From an uncultured Roseovarius sp. (GTDB taxonomy: Bacteria > Pseudomonadota > Alphaproteobacteria > Rhodobacterales > Rhodobacteraceae), in contig CANMOU010000002.1 of the NCBI GenBank assembly GCA_947499555.1, positions 569,001-633,000 of the forward strand: a DNA stretch of 64,000 nt, read 5' to 3'. Made by a program: the position numbers and the translations under genes. The notes under the pieces were generated by a model. That model was given only the letters and a program-made list of their open reading frames with translations. It did not search any database and was not told the origin of the DNA. This document shows, in pieces, positions 55,814-63,732 of the stretch. Every line of letters starts with the position of its first letter. Position 1 is the stretch's first letter.

Positions 55814-57790
55814 TTGGCAACGTCGTCCAAGGCGGCGGATGGGCTGCAGTCCATTCCGGCGCTTCTTCACCGAAATGGCAGGCAGTTCGCGAACAAGCCG
55901 GCTTATCGCGAAAAAGAGTACGGCATCTGGCAGACTTGGACATGGGCTGACACCGAGAAAGAGATTGAGGCACTGGCGCTGGGCTTGCTCAATCTGGGTG
56001 TCAACGAAGGCGATTTCATCGCAATCGTCGGGCGCAACAGACCATATTTCTACTGGTCCATGGTTGCGGCGCAATGTGTCGGAGCGGTTCCTGTGCCGGT
56101 CTATCAGGATTCCGCTGCTGAAGAGATGGCGTATGTTCTTGATCATTGTGGCGCGCGGTTCGCAATTGTCGAAGACCAAGAGCAAGTCGACAAGATAATC
56201 GAGATCCAGGAACGTCTCAATCAATTTGAGCAGATGATCTATGTCGATCCGCGTGGGCTTCGGAAGTACGATCATCACAAGCTTCACGAATTCAGCCGTG
56301 TCCAGGATCAAGGCCGCGCGGCACGCGATGAGTTCTCAAAGGATCTCGCGAGCCGAAGGGAAAAACTCGACTATGACAGCACCTGCGTCATGCTTTACAC
56401 GTCTGGCACAACCGGCAAGCCCAAGGGCGTTGTGCTGTCCAATCGCAACATTATCGAGGCGTCAAAATCCTCTTCTGAGTTTGACAATCTGACTGGCGAT
56501 GAGGAGGTGCTTGCGTATCTTCCGATGGCCTGGGTTGGCGATTTCATTTTTTCGATTGGTCAGGCTTACTGGTGCGGGTTCTGCGTGAACTGCCCCGAAG
56601 GTGCCGAGACCATGCACATGAATTTGCGTGAGATTGGGCCGACTTACTATTTTGCGCCTCCGCGGGTGTTTGAAACGCAGCTGACCAACGTGATGATCCG
56701 CATGGAAGATGCAAGTCGTTTCAAACAGTGGCTATTCGAGAAATTCATGGCACATGCCCGCAAGGTTGGCCCCGCGATCCTTGATGGCCAATCTGTCGGT
56801 GCGTGGGACAGGCTCAAATACAAGCTGGGCGATCTGCTTATCTATGGACCCCTTAAAGACACGCTCGGATTTGGCCGTGTGCGCGTGGGATACACAGCCG
56901 GTGAGGCGATTGGACCGGAGATTTTTGAGTTCTACCGCGCGCTGGGTATCAATCTGAAGCAGCTCTACGGTCAGACTGAGGCCAGTGTTTTCATCACACT
57001 GCAGCCTGACGGCGAGGTTTATAACGATACCGTGGGTGTCAATGCGCCAGGCGTCGAGCTTCGCATCGCCGAAAACGGCGAAGTCTTTTATCGCAGCGCC
57101 GGTGTGTTTGAGGAGTACTACAAGAATCCCGAAAGTACCGCGTCGACAAAAGATCCCGAAGGTTGGGTTGCCACAGGAGACGCCGGCTTTATCGACGAAG
57201 CCACTGGCCACCTGCGCATCATCGACCGTGCGAAAGACGTGGGTCAGATGGCCGGCGGACAGATGTTTGCGCCCAAATATGTTGAGAATAAGCTGAAGTT
57301 TTATCCCAACATTCTGGAAGCCGTGGTCTTCGGCAACCAGCGCGATGAATGCGCGGCGTTCATCAACATCGACCTCAACGCTGTCGGCAACTGGGCGGAG
57401 CGGAACAATATCGGGTATGCCTCTTACCAAGAGCTTGCCGGGCATGACCGGGTGCTTGAGACGATCAAGGGGCATGTTGAAGAGGTCAACCGCTCCCTCG
57501 CGGATGATCCCATGCTGGCACATTGCCAGGTGCACAGGTTCATCGTGCTGCACAAAGAGCTGGACGCTGACGATGGCGAAATGACCCGCACGCGCAAGGT
57601 GCGCCGTGGTGTGATTTCGGAGAAATTTGAGGATCTTCTGGGTGCGCTTTACGACGGGTCGGAGGAGATTTTTACAACAACTGAAGTGACTTACGAGGAT
57701 GGCCGCAAAGGCTCTATCAGTGCCACGTTGAAAGTGGTTCCAGCGCAGGTTGTGAAAACCAGCGCGCCTGAGAAAGTTGCTGCGGAATAG
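55814..57790 (+). CDS. Long-chain acyl-CoA synthetase-like AMP-binding protein
   Basis: A 658-residue adenylate-forming enzyme that should activate a carboxylic acid to its CoA ester. The AMP signature is MLYTSGTTGKPKGVVLSN near residue 190. YFAPPRVFET, LYGQTEASVFIT, WVATGDAGFIDE and the C-terminal KYVENKLKFYPNILEAVVFG follow. I prefer the TTG at 55814, with a perfect GGGAGGAAAA 4 bases upstream, to an earlier TTG at 55691 that lies ahead of the promoter-like boxes. It leads the liv-type ABC operon, so it probably activates the imported substrate. Confidence 0.9.
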   Translation: MATSSKAADGLQSIPALLHRNGRQFANKPAYREKEYGIWQTWTWADTEKEIEALALGLLNLGVNEGDFIAIVGRNRPYFYWSMVAAQCVGAVPVPVYQDSAAEEMAYVLDHCGARFAIVEDQEQVDKIIEIQERLNQFEQMIYVDPRGLRKYDHHKLHEFSRVQDQGRAARDEFSKDLASRREKLDYDSTCVMLYTSGTTGKPKGVVLSNRNIIEASKSSSEFDNLTGDEEVLAYLPMAWVGDFIFSIGQAYWCGFCVNCPEGAETMHMNLREIGPTYYFAPPRVFETQLTNVMIRMEDASRFKQWLFEKFMAHARKVGPAILDGQSVGAWDRLKYKLGDLLIYGPLKDTLGFGRVRVGYTAGEAIGPEIFEFYRALGINLKQLYGQTEASVFITLQPDGEVYNDTVGVNAPGVELRIAENGEVFYRSAGVFEEYYKNPESTASTKDPEGWVATGDAGFIDEATGHLRIIDRAKDVGQMAGGQMFAPKYVENKLKFYPNILEAVVFGNQRDECAAFINIDLNAVGNWAERNNIGYASYQELAGHDRVLETIKGHVEEVNRSLADDPMLAHCQVHRFIVLHKELDADDGEMTRTRKVRRGVISEKFEDLLGALYDGSEEIFTTTEVTYEDGRKGSISATLKVVPAQVVKTSAPEKVAAE

Positions 57791-57802
57791 GATGGATTGA
57801 CC

Positions 57803-58621
57803 ATGCTGGACACGACCGAAGGTTACACCACGGAAGATGGCCGCAAGATCGGTGGGGTGGTGATGGAGATGAAGAACATCACGCTGCGCTTTGGCGGGGT
57901 GGTGGCGATCAAGGACATCTCTTTTGACATCCGCGAGGGCGAGATCCGGGCGATCATCGGGCCCAACGGCGCGGGGAAATCGTCGATGCTGAACGTCATC
58001 TCCGGCTTCTATCATCCGCAGGAAGGCGAGGTCTGGTACAAGGGCGAAAAGCGCCCGGTGATGAAGCCTTATCAGGTGGCGCGTCAGGGCATCGCCCGCA
58101 CCTTTCAGAACATCGCTCTTTTTGAGGGCATGACCGTACTCGACAACGTTATGACAGGCCGCATTCGGCAGATGAAAGCGGGCCTCTTCGCGCAGTCGAT
58201 CTGGAAAGGTAAGGCTGAACAGGAAGAGACCGAAAATCGCGAATTTGTTGAGAAAATTATCGATTTTCTAGAGATTCAGCATATCCGCAAGACACCGGTC
58301 GGCCGTCTGCCATACGGTCTTAAGAAGCGGGTGGAGCTGGCGCGTGCGTTGGCAGCTGAACCATCCATTCTTCTACTGGATGAACCGATGGCGGGGATGA
58401 ATGTCGAAGAGAAGGAAGACATGTCCCGCTTCGTGCTTGATGTGAACGACGAGTTCGGCACGACAACCGTCCTGATCGAGCATGACATGGGCGTTGTGAT
58501 GGACCTGTCTGACCGTGTGGTGGTGATGGATTACGGTCAAAAGATTGGGGACGGCACGCCCGATGAGGTGCGCAATAACCAAGCAGTGATCGACGCCTAT
58601 CTGGGGGTCTCTCATGACTGA
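57803..58621 (+). CDS. livG: Branched-chain-type ABC transporter ATPase, LivG-like
   Basis: A 272-residue ATP-binding subunit. Walker A is IIGPNGAGKSSMLNVISGF, with LivG-type RQGIARTFQNIALFEGMTVLDNVMTG after it. The signature is LPYGLKKRVELARALAAEPSILLLDEPMAGMN with Walker B. The long insertion between them is usual for LivG. ATG 57803 is 12 bp after the synthetase stop. The end overlaps the next start by 8 bases. Symbol is by family; the substrate may not be an amino acid. Confidence 0.9.
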   Translation: MLDTTEGYTTEDGRKIGGVVMEMKNITLRFGGVVAIKDISFDIREGEIRAIIGPNGAGKSSMLNVISGFYHPQEGEVWYKGEKRPVMKPYQVARQGIARTFQNIALFEGMTVLDNVMTGRIRQMKAGLFAQSIWKGKAEQEETENREFVEKIIDFLEIQHIRKTPVGRLPYGLKKRVELARALAAEPSILLLDEPMAGMNVEEKEDMSRFVLDVNDEFGTTTVLIEHDMGVVMDLSDRVVVMDYGQKIGDGTPDEVRNNQAVIDAYLGVSHD

Positions 58622-59099
58622 ATCGGCACGTCGGTATCACGTCGGTATTATGTCGGTATTGCGTCGGTGCGGTTTCGCTGTGCTTTGCGCCGCACCTTTG
58701 GCGGCTCAAGCGGATGCCTGGGACGAGTTCGTGGCGCGATGCCTCGACCCGTATGAGCACCTGAGCTTCGAAGTGGTCTCGGGTCTCGATCCGCAACCGG
58801 TTGATCAGATGCACGATGCGCGCCGCGTCTATGGGCCAACCGATGAGGGGTATCTTCTTGTGCTCGACGCGGCACCGTCGCTTGGTGAGCGCGCATGCTC
58901 GGTTGAGTTTGCCGGAGCCGAAGACTCGCAAGCTGCGCATGCATGGATGGTCGAACAACTTGCTTCGGGAAGATACGCGACCGGCGAGAACGGTTGGCTG
59001 GTCAGCCAGGACTGGATCGAACCACGCCTGATGGTGCGCGCCGAGACGAGCAATGCCCGAACCTACTATGCCGTTGTGGAGACCGACCTTGAGAGTTGA
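58614..59099 (+). CDS. Small periplasmic protein of unknown function in liv operon
   Basis: A 161-residue exported protein that I do not recognise. The mature part begins near DAWDEFVARCLDPYEHLSFEVVSGLDPQP and has two or three cysteines. Its signal sequence starts inside an 11-bp tandem repeat: codons 5-19 are repeat DNA. Two starts are possible. ATG 58614 overlaps the livG stop (ATGACTGA). ATG 58650 gives MSVLRRCGFAVLCAAPLAAQA, a neater signal peptide. It lies between livG and livH, where no standard subunit is expected. Confidence 0.7.
   Translation: MTESARRYHVGIMSVLRRCGFAVLCAAPLAAQADAWDEFVARCLDPYEHLSFEVVSGLDPQPVDQMHDARRVYGPTDEGYLLVLDAAPSLGERACSVEFAGAEDSQAAHAWMVEQLASGRYATGENGWLVSQDWIEPRLMVRAETSNARTYYAVVETDLES
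58627..58670 (+). repeat. Four-unit 11-bp tandem repeat, copy 2, inside a coding region
   Basis: Units on this strand: CACGTCGGTAT twice, TATGTCGGTAT, and TGCGTCGGTGC. Reverse-complemented, they match copy 1 (8298-8341) at about 41 of 44 positions. Here the repeat encodes the start of a signal peptide, so it became, or was acquired as, coding sequence. No other copies were seen in the window. Confidence 0.88.
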
Positions 59100-59128
59100 G
59101 ATGAAAACAAACCCGGAGGCTGCAGGAC

Positions 59129-60118
59129 ATGCCTGATCAACTAGTTTTTGGAATGGAGGTGTTCCTGAACGGCCTGATGGCAGGGGTGCTTTATGCGCTG
59201 GTCGCTCTGGGGTTCGTGCTCATCTACAAGGCGTCGGGGATTTTCAACTACGCGCAAGGCATCATGGCGCTCTTTGCCGCGATGACTTTGGTGGGGCTTA
59301 TGGAGGGCATCGTGCCCTTTGCACACCTGATCAACACGATATTTGGCACGAATATCCATCACTTTGGCTGGCATGCCCCGGCGCTCTTGGCAATTCTCCT
59401 GACTGTTTTGATGATGATCGGGTTTGCCTGGATCGTGAACGTGGTGATTTTCAAGCATCTGGTGAACCAAGAGCCAATCATCCTCTTCATGGCGACCATT
59501 GGTCTGGCGTATTTCATGGATGGGTTCGCGCTTATCATGTGGTTCTCGGACATCAAGGCGCTTGATGTGGGTTTGCCACAGGGCATCAACGCCGCGATTG
59601 ATGAGGCCACGTTCCAGATCTTCAATTACGGCTTCTTTATCGACAATCTCGATATCGTGGCCACCATCGTGGCGGCGGCGCTTGTGTTCACCCTTATTGT
59701 CTTTGCGCAATACAGTAAGCAGGGCCGCGCGATGCGGGCCGTGGCCGACGACCATCAGGCCGCGCTGTCTGTGGGCATCAGCCTGAATTTCATCTGGGTG
59801 ATGGTGTGGTCGCTCGCGGGTTTCGTGGCGCTTGTCGCGGGTATCATGTGGGGCACCAAATCGGGCGTGCAGTTCTCGCTGTCTCTTATCGCACTGAAGG
59901 CGCTGCCGGTTCTGATGCTGGGCGGGTTCACGTCCATTCCCGGCGCCATCATCGGCGGGCTGATCATCGGTGTTGGAGAACAGCTTTTCGAGTTTGCCAT
60001 TGGTCAGCCGTTTCTGGGCGGGGCGACGCAGAACTGGTTTGCTTACGTATTGGCGCTCATCTTCCTTGTGTTCCGACCGCAAGGCCTGTTCGGCGAAAAA
60101 ATCATCGAGAGGGTGTGA
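59129..60118 (+). CDS. livH: Branched-chain-type ABC transporter permease, LivH-like
   Basis: A 329-residue inner-membrane permease with about eight hydrophobic segments. The N-terminus FLNGLMAGVLYALVALGFVLIYKASGIFNYAQG is the LivH hallmark. RAMRAVADDHQAALSVGI is the cytoplasmic loop that contacts the ATPases. The C-terminus LIFLVFRPQGLFGEKIIERV is complete. GGAGG lies upstream of ATG 59129. Only 2 bp separate it from the next small gene. Confidence 0.93.
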   Translation: MPDQLVFGMEVFLNGLMAGVLYALVALGFVLIYKASGIFNYAQGIMALFAAMTLVGLMEGIVPFAHLINTIFGTNIHHFGWHAPALLAILLTVLMMIGFAWIVNVVIFKHLVNQEPIILFMATIGLAYFMDGFALIMWFSDIKALDVGLPQGINAAIDEATFQIFNYGFFIDNLDIVATIVAAALVFTLIVFAQYSKQGRAMRAVADDHQAALSVGISLNFIWVMVWSLAGFVALVAGIMWGTKSGVQFSLSLIALKALPVLMLGGFTSIPGAIIGGLIIGVGEQLFEFAIGQPFLGGATQNWFAYVLALIFLVFRPQGLFGEKIIERV

Positions 60119-60120
60119 CG

Positions 60121-60378
60121 ATGCAAAAACTCATAGCCACCCTGAATGTGATCGCCTGGGCCGGATTCTGGGCTTTTGGATACCTTGCCCTAACCGCCGA
60201 GGTAGACCAGAGCGCCCAGATCCTGACGGCGGAAATCCTTGCCGCGCTGGGCGGGGGCGTGGGGCTCGTGGCGTATTTCTGGCTTGTGAGACATGCTGAG
60301 GCAACAGGTTACGCCAAGGCGCCCAATCGGGCATTGAAGCGTGTGGACCAAGACCTGATTGAGGAGAGAAACCCATGA
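60121..60378 (+). CDS. Small two-helix membrane protein between livH and livM
   Basis: An 85-residue predicted inner-membrane protein: a first helix in LIATLNVIAWAGFWAFGYLAL, then a short acidic loop, then a helix in AEILAALGGGVGLVAYFWLVRHAEATG. A charged tail follows. I do not recognise a family. It starts 3 bp after the livH stop and overlaps the livM start by ATGA. It is thus tightly embedded and probably translated with the permease. Confidence 0.75.
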   Translation: MQKLIATLNVIAWAGFWAFGYLALTAEVDQSAQILTAEILAALGGGVGLVAYFWLVRHAEATGYAKAPNRALKRVDQDLIEERNP

Positions 60379-61451
60379 TCTATCGCGAGTCAGGTGATTT
60401 CTCGACGACCTATCAACAAGACAGTCAGACCTTTCCCATCCGGTTTGACCGCTACCGGTACTACGTTGTTCTGGTCATCGCGTTTGCCATCGTGCCTTTC
60501 GTCATTAATGACTATTGGGTCAATGCGGTCTTCCTGCCTTTCCTGATCTATTCAATTGCTGCCATCGGGCTGAATATTCTGGTGGGCTATTGCGGGCAGG
60601 TGAGCCTTGGAACAGGCGGCTTCATGGCCGTGGGGGCCTATGCGTGCTACAAGCTGATGACGGGATTCCCGGACATCAATATTTTCTTTCACATCATCAT
60701 TTCAGGCGGAATCACAGCGGCGGTCTGTGTGCTCTTTGGTCTGCCGAGCCTGCGGATCAAGGGGTTCTACCTTGCCGTGGCGACACTTGCGGCACAGTTC
60801 TTCCTTGTCTGGCTCTTCAACAGGGTTGGGTGGTTTTACAACTACTCGGCCTCCGGTCAGATCAATGCGCCAGAACGCCTGGTCTTTGGCGTGCCGGTGA
60901 CCGGTGCCGAAACCGCACCCTGGGCGGCCTATCTCTTTTGCCTTGTCTTTACAGTCGTTTGTGCACTGGCAGCGCGGAACATGACGCGTGGCATGCAGGG
61001 AAGGCAATGGATGGCCATTCGCGACATGGACATCGCGGCAGAGATCATCGGGGTGAATCCGCTTAAGGCCAAGCTGAGCGCCTTTGCTGTCTCGGGCTTT
61101 TTCGTGGGGCTATCGGGCGCTTTGTTCTTTGCCGTTTACCTGGGCGCTGTGGAAGTGGGTGAGGTGTTTGGCATCAACAAATCCTTCCTTGTGCTCTTTA
61201 TGGTGATCATTGGCGGCTTGGGATCCATCTTTGGCAGTTTCGCGGGCGCGGCTTTTCTCGTGCTCTTGCCGGTTTTCCTGAAGAACGTTTTGGTGGGCGG
61301 CATGGGCTGGCCCACGGATTTGGTGGAGCACCTGCAGTTCATGATTGTGGGTGCGATGATCATCGTCTTCCTGATCCTGGAACCGCATGGTCTTGCGCAG
61401 TTGTGGCGCGTGGCGAAGGAGAAACTGAGATTATGGCCTTTCCCGCATTAG
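60375..61451 (+). CDS. livM: Branched-chain-type ABC transporter permease, LivM-like
   Basis: A 358-residue second permease. LivM hallmarks are IGLNILVGYCGQVSLGTGGFMAVGAYACY, then LPSLRIKGFYLAVATLAAQFF, then RQWMAIRDMDIAAEIIGVNPLKAKLSAFAVSGFFVGLSGAL in pieces. The GGLGSIFGSFAGAAFLVLLPVFL segment and C-terminal ILEPHGLAQLW are also typical. It overlaps the preceding small gene by ATGA. A short hairpin follows before the binding-protein gene. Confidence 0.93.
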   Translation: MIYRESGDFSTTYQQDSQTFPIRFDRYRYYVVLVIAFAIVPFVINDYWVNAVFLPFLIYSIAAIGLNILVGYCGQVSLGTGGFMAVGAYACYKLMTGFPDINIFFHIIISGGITAAVCVLFGLPSLRIKGFYLAVATLAAQFFLVWLFNRVGWFYNYSASGQINAPERLVFGVPVTGAETAPWAAYLFCLVFTVVCALAARNMTRGMQGRQWMAIRDMDIAAEIIGVNPLKAKLSAFAVSGFFVGLSGALFFAVYLGAVEVGEVFGINKSFLVLFMVIIGGLGSIFGSFAGAAFLVLLPVFLKNVLVGGMGWPTDLVEHLQFMIVGAMIIVFLILEPHGLAQLWRVAKEKLRLWPFPH

Positions 61452-61462
61452 GGTGAGGCAAT

Positions 61463-61479
61463 GGTGGGGATCACCCACC
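61463..61479 (+). other. Intercistronic hairpin between livM and binding-protein gene
   Basis: GGTGGG pairs with CCCACC across GATCA, with no T-run. Placed in the 98-bp gap before the binding-protein gene, it could stabilise the downstream RNA and raise binding-protein expression. Confidence 0.35.
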
Positions 61480-61549
61480 CGACGAGTTGGGCGCAGACGC
61501 GTTCATGACGAAAGACATCGGACAAAAAATCAAGGGAGGATATAAACCG

Positions 61550-62830
61550 ATGAAAATGAAACTACTGACCGCGGTGGCGGCGACGATGATGGCGGCAGGC
61601 CCTGCGCTTGCTGATCTTGTGATCGTCAGCACGAGCTACCGGACCGGCCCTTATGCGGCCAATGGCATTCCTTTTGCGGATGGGTATGAAGACTACTTCA
61701 CGCTGCTCAATGAGCGCGATGGCGGTATCGGCGGTGAGCCGGTGCGCGTTGTGGAATGCGAAACAGGCTATAACACCGAAAAAGGTGTGGAATGTTATGA
61801 GGCCACGAAGGGCGAAGGCGCGCTGGTTTATCAGCCGCTCTCGACCGGGATCACATATCAGCTGATCCCGAAAGCGACAGCAGATGGTATCCCGCTTCAC
61901 ACCATGGGGTATGGCCGGACATCAGCCAAGAATGGCGAAGTGTTCAAATACGTCTTCAACTATCCCGTCAACTACTGGGACGGGGCGTCTCTGGCGATTA
62001 CGCATCTTGTCGAGCAAAACGGTGGAACACTGGACGGCAAGAAGGTGGCGTTGGTTTACCACAACTCTGCCTACGGTAAGGAGCCGATCCGGACCTTGGA
62101 AAAGCTTAGCGAGAAGCACGGCTATGAGCTGATGCTGTTGCCGGTGGATCACCCCGGTCAGGAGCAAAAGGCGCAATGGCTTCAGATCCGCCAGCAGCGT
62201 CCGGACTACGTGCTTATGTGGGGCTGGGGCGTGATGAACCAGGTCGCCGTGCAGGAAGCTGTCAACATTCGCTTTCCGATGGAAAACTTCATCGGCATCT
62301 GGTGGTCCGGCTCTGAGAACGACGTGAAAGCGGCGGGCGAGAAGGCCAATGGCTACAAGGCGCTGGCGATGCACAATCTGGGCAGCGACTATCCGCTTTA
62401 TGACGATCTGCAGAAATATGTCGTCGATGCGGGCAAGGCTGCGGGTGCGGGCGATCAGCTTGGGACCGTTCTCTATAACCGGGGTCTCTATGCCGGGATG
62501 CTGGCCGCGGAAGCGATCAAGACCGCGCAGGAGATGCACGGTGTGAGCGACATCACCAGCCAGCAAATGCGTGATGGGATGGAAGCTCTGGAGATCACCG
62601 AAGAGAAGATGGCCTCGATCGGTCTGCCAAACTTTGGACCGGAGTTCAAAGTCAGCTGTCAGAACCACGGCGGCAATGGCTATGGTGCCGTGTCTCAATG
62701 GGATGCCGCGGCTGGCGAGTTCAAACTGATCACCGAGTACTACCAGTCGGATCAGGATGTGATTCAGCCGCTGATCGCAGAAGATTCAGCTGCCTTTGCG
62801 GCTGAGAACAACATCGAAGCGGGCTGCTAA
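61550..62830 (+). CDS. Branched-chain-type ABC transporter substrate-binding protein
   Basis: A 426-residue periplasmic binding protein of the type I (LivJ-like) fold. The signal peptide MKMKLLTAVAATMMAAGPALA is cleaved before DLVIVS. TSYRTGPYAANGIPFADGYEDYFTLLNERDGGIGGEPVRVVECETGYN gives the family start. GKKVALVYHNSAYGKEPIRTLEKL and WLQIRQQRPDYVLMWGWGVMNQ are further landmarks. GGGAGG is upstream. The ligand is unknown; the synthetase in the operon suggests a carboxylic acid. An in-frame start 21 codons earlier is rejected. Confidence 0.9.
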   Translation: MKMKLLTAVAATMMAAGPALADLVIVSTSYRTGPYAANGIPFADGYEDYFTLLNERDGGIGGEPVRVVECETGYNTEKGVECYEATKGEGALVYQPLSTGITYQLIPKATADGIPLHTMGYGRTSAKNGEVFKYVFNYPVNYWDGASLAITHLVEQNGGTLDGKKVALVYHNSAYGKEPIRTLEKLSEKHGYELMLLPVDHPGQEQKAQWLQIRQQRPDYVLMWGWGVMNQVAVQEAVNIRFPMENFIGIWWSGSENDVKAAGEKANGYKALAMHNLGSDYPLYDDLQKYVVDAGKAAGAGDQLGTVLYNRGLYAGMLAAEAIKTAQEMHGVSDITSQQMRDGMEALEITEEKMASIGLPNFGPEFKVSCQNHGGNGYGAVSQWDAAAGEFKLITEYYQSDQDVIQPLIAEDSAAFAAENNIEAGC

Positions 62831-62839
62831 GCCTTTTCT

Positions 62840-62875
62840 CTCCGGCCGCGGCGTTCGTGGCGGCCGGAGGGTTTT
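62840..62875 (+). terminator. Strong hairpin between binding-protein gene and livF
   Basis: CTCCGGCCGC pairs perfectly with GCGGCCGGAG across a ten-base loop, followed by GGTTTT. Coming right after the binding-protein gene and before livF, it is likely a partial terminator that lowers livF expression relative to the binding protein. Confidence 0.75.
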
Positions 62876-62907
62876 GAGTATTTTCGGAACAGTGAAAGCC
62901 TGAGACC

Positions 62908-63732
62908 ATGCTGGACGCCGCCAAGACGCAAGAGACGCTTTTGGAAGTCAACAATATCGAGGTGATCTACAACCACGTGATCCTTGTGTTGAAAGGCGTC
63001 AGCCTGAATGTGCCCAAGGGCGGGATCACCGCCCTGCTTGGGGGCAATGGCGCAGGCAAGACAACAACGCTCAAAGCAATCTCGAACCTGCTGAAATCCG
63101 AACGCGGTGAGGTGACCAAAGGGACGATCAATTATCGCGGTCAACGCGTGCAGGATTTGTTGCCCTCTGATCTGGTGAAGATGGGTGTGATCCAGGTAAT
63201 GGAAGGTCGCCACTGTTTTGAGCACCTGACGGTCGAGGAAAATCTGCTGACCGGGGCCTATACACGCGGGTCGAGCCGGGGTGAGATCGATGCTGATCTC
63301 GAGAAGGTCTATTCCTATTTCCCGCGCCTGAAAGAGCGGCGCAAAAGCCAGGCGGGCTATACCTCGGGCGGGGAGCAACAGATGTGTGCGATTGGACGTG
63401 CCCTGATGTCGCGGCCCGAGACGATCCTATTGGATGAGCCCAGCATGGGGCTTGCCCCGCAGCTGGTGGAAGAAATTTTCAACATAGTGAATTCGCTCAA
63501 TGAGAACGAGGGCGCGACGTTCCTTCTGGCCGAACAGAACACCAACGTGGCGCTGCGCTTTGCGCAATATGGCTACATTCTGGAGAGTGGCCGCGTGGTG
63601 ATGGATGGTCCGGCCAAGGAACTGCGGGAGAACCCGGATGTGAAGGAGTTCTACCTTGGCATGTCGGATGAAGGGCGCAAATCCTTCCGCGATGTGCGCA
63701 GCTATCGGCGGCGTAAGAGGTGGCTGAGCTGA
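62908..63732 (+). CDS. livF: Branched-chain-type ABC transporter ATPase, LivF-like
   Basis: A 274-residue ATP-binding subunit, partner of the LivG-like protein. Walker A is ALLGGNGAGKTTTLKAISNLLKS. LivF-type GVIQVMEGRHCFEHLTVEENLLTGAY follows. The signature is GYTSGGEQQMCAIGRALMSRPETILLDEPSMGLAP with Walker B. The C-terminus has a basic extension (RDVRSYRRRKRWLS). It follows a hairpin terminator but stays in the same operon. The stop overlaps the next start as TGATG. Confidence 0.92.
   Translation: MLDAAKTQETLLEVNNIEVIYNHVILVLKGVSLNVPKGGITALLGGNGAGKTTTLKAISNLLKSERGEVTKGTINYRGQRVQDLLPSDLVKMGVIQVMEGRHCFEHLTVEENLLTGAYTRGSSRGEIDADLEKVYSYFPRLKERRKSQAGYTSGGEQQMCAIGRALMSRPETILLDEPSMGLAPQLVEEIFNIVNSLNENEGATFLLAEQNTNVALRFAQYGYILESGRVVMDGPAKELRENPDVKEFYLGMSDEGRKSFRDVRSYRRRKRWLS

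Noticed and set aside
55614-55973. Long N-terminal extension of the isomerase-family gene
   Set aside because: It crosses the divergent promoter region and the start of the synthetase gene, is rich in rare-looking residues, and adds 120 residues absent from the family.
56732-58015. Long minus-strand frame opposite the acyl-CoA synthetase and livG
   Set aside because: It spans two well-conserved plus-strand genes and their junction; histidine- and arginine-rich shadow composition.
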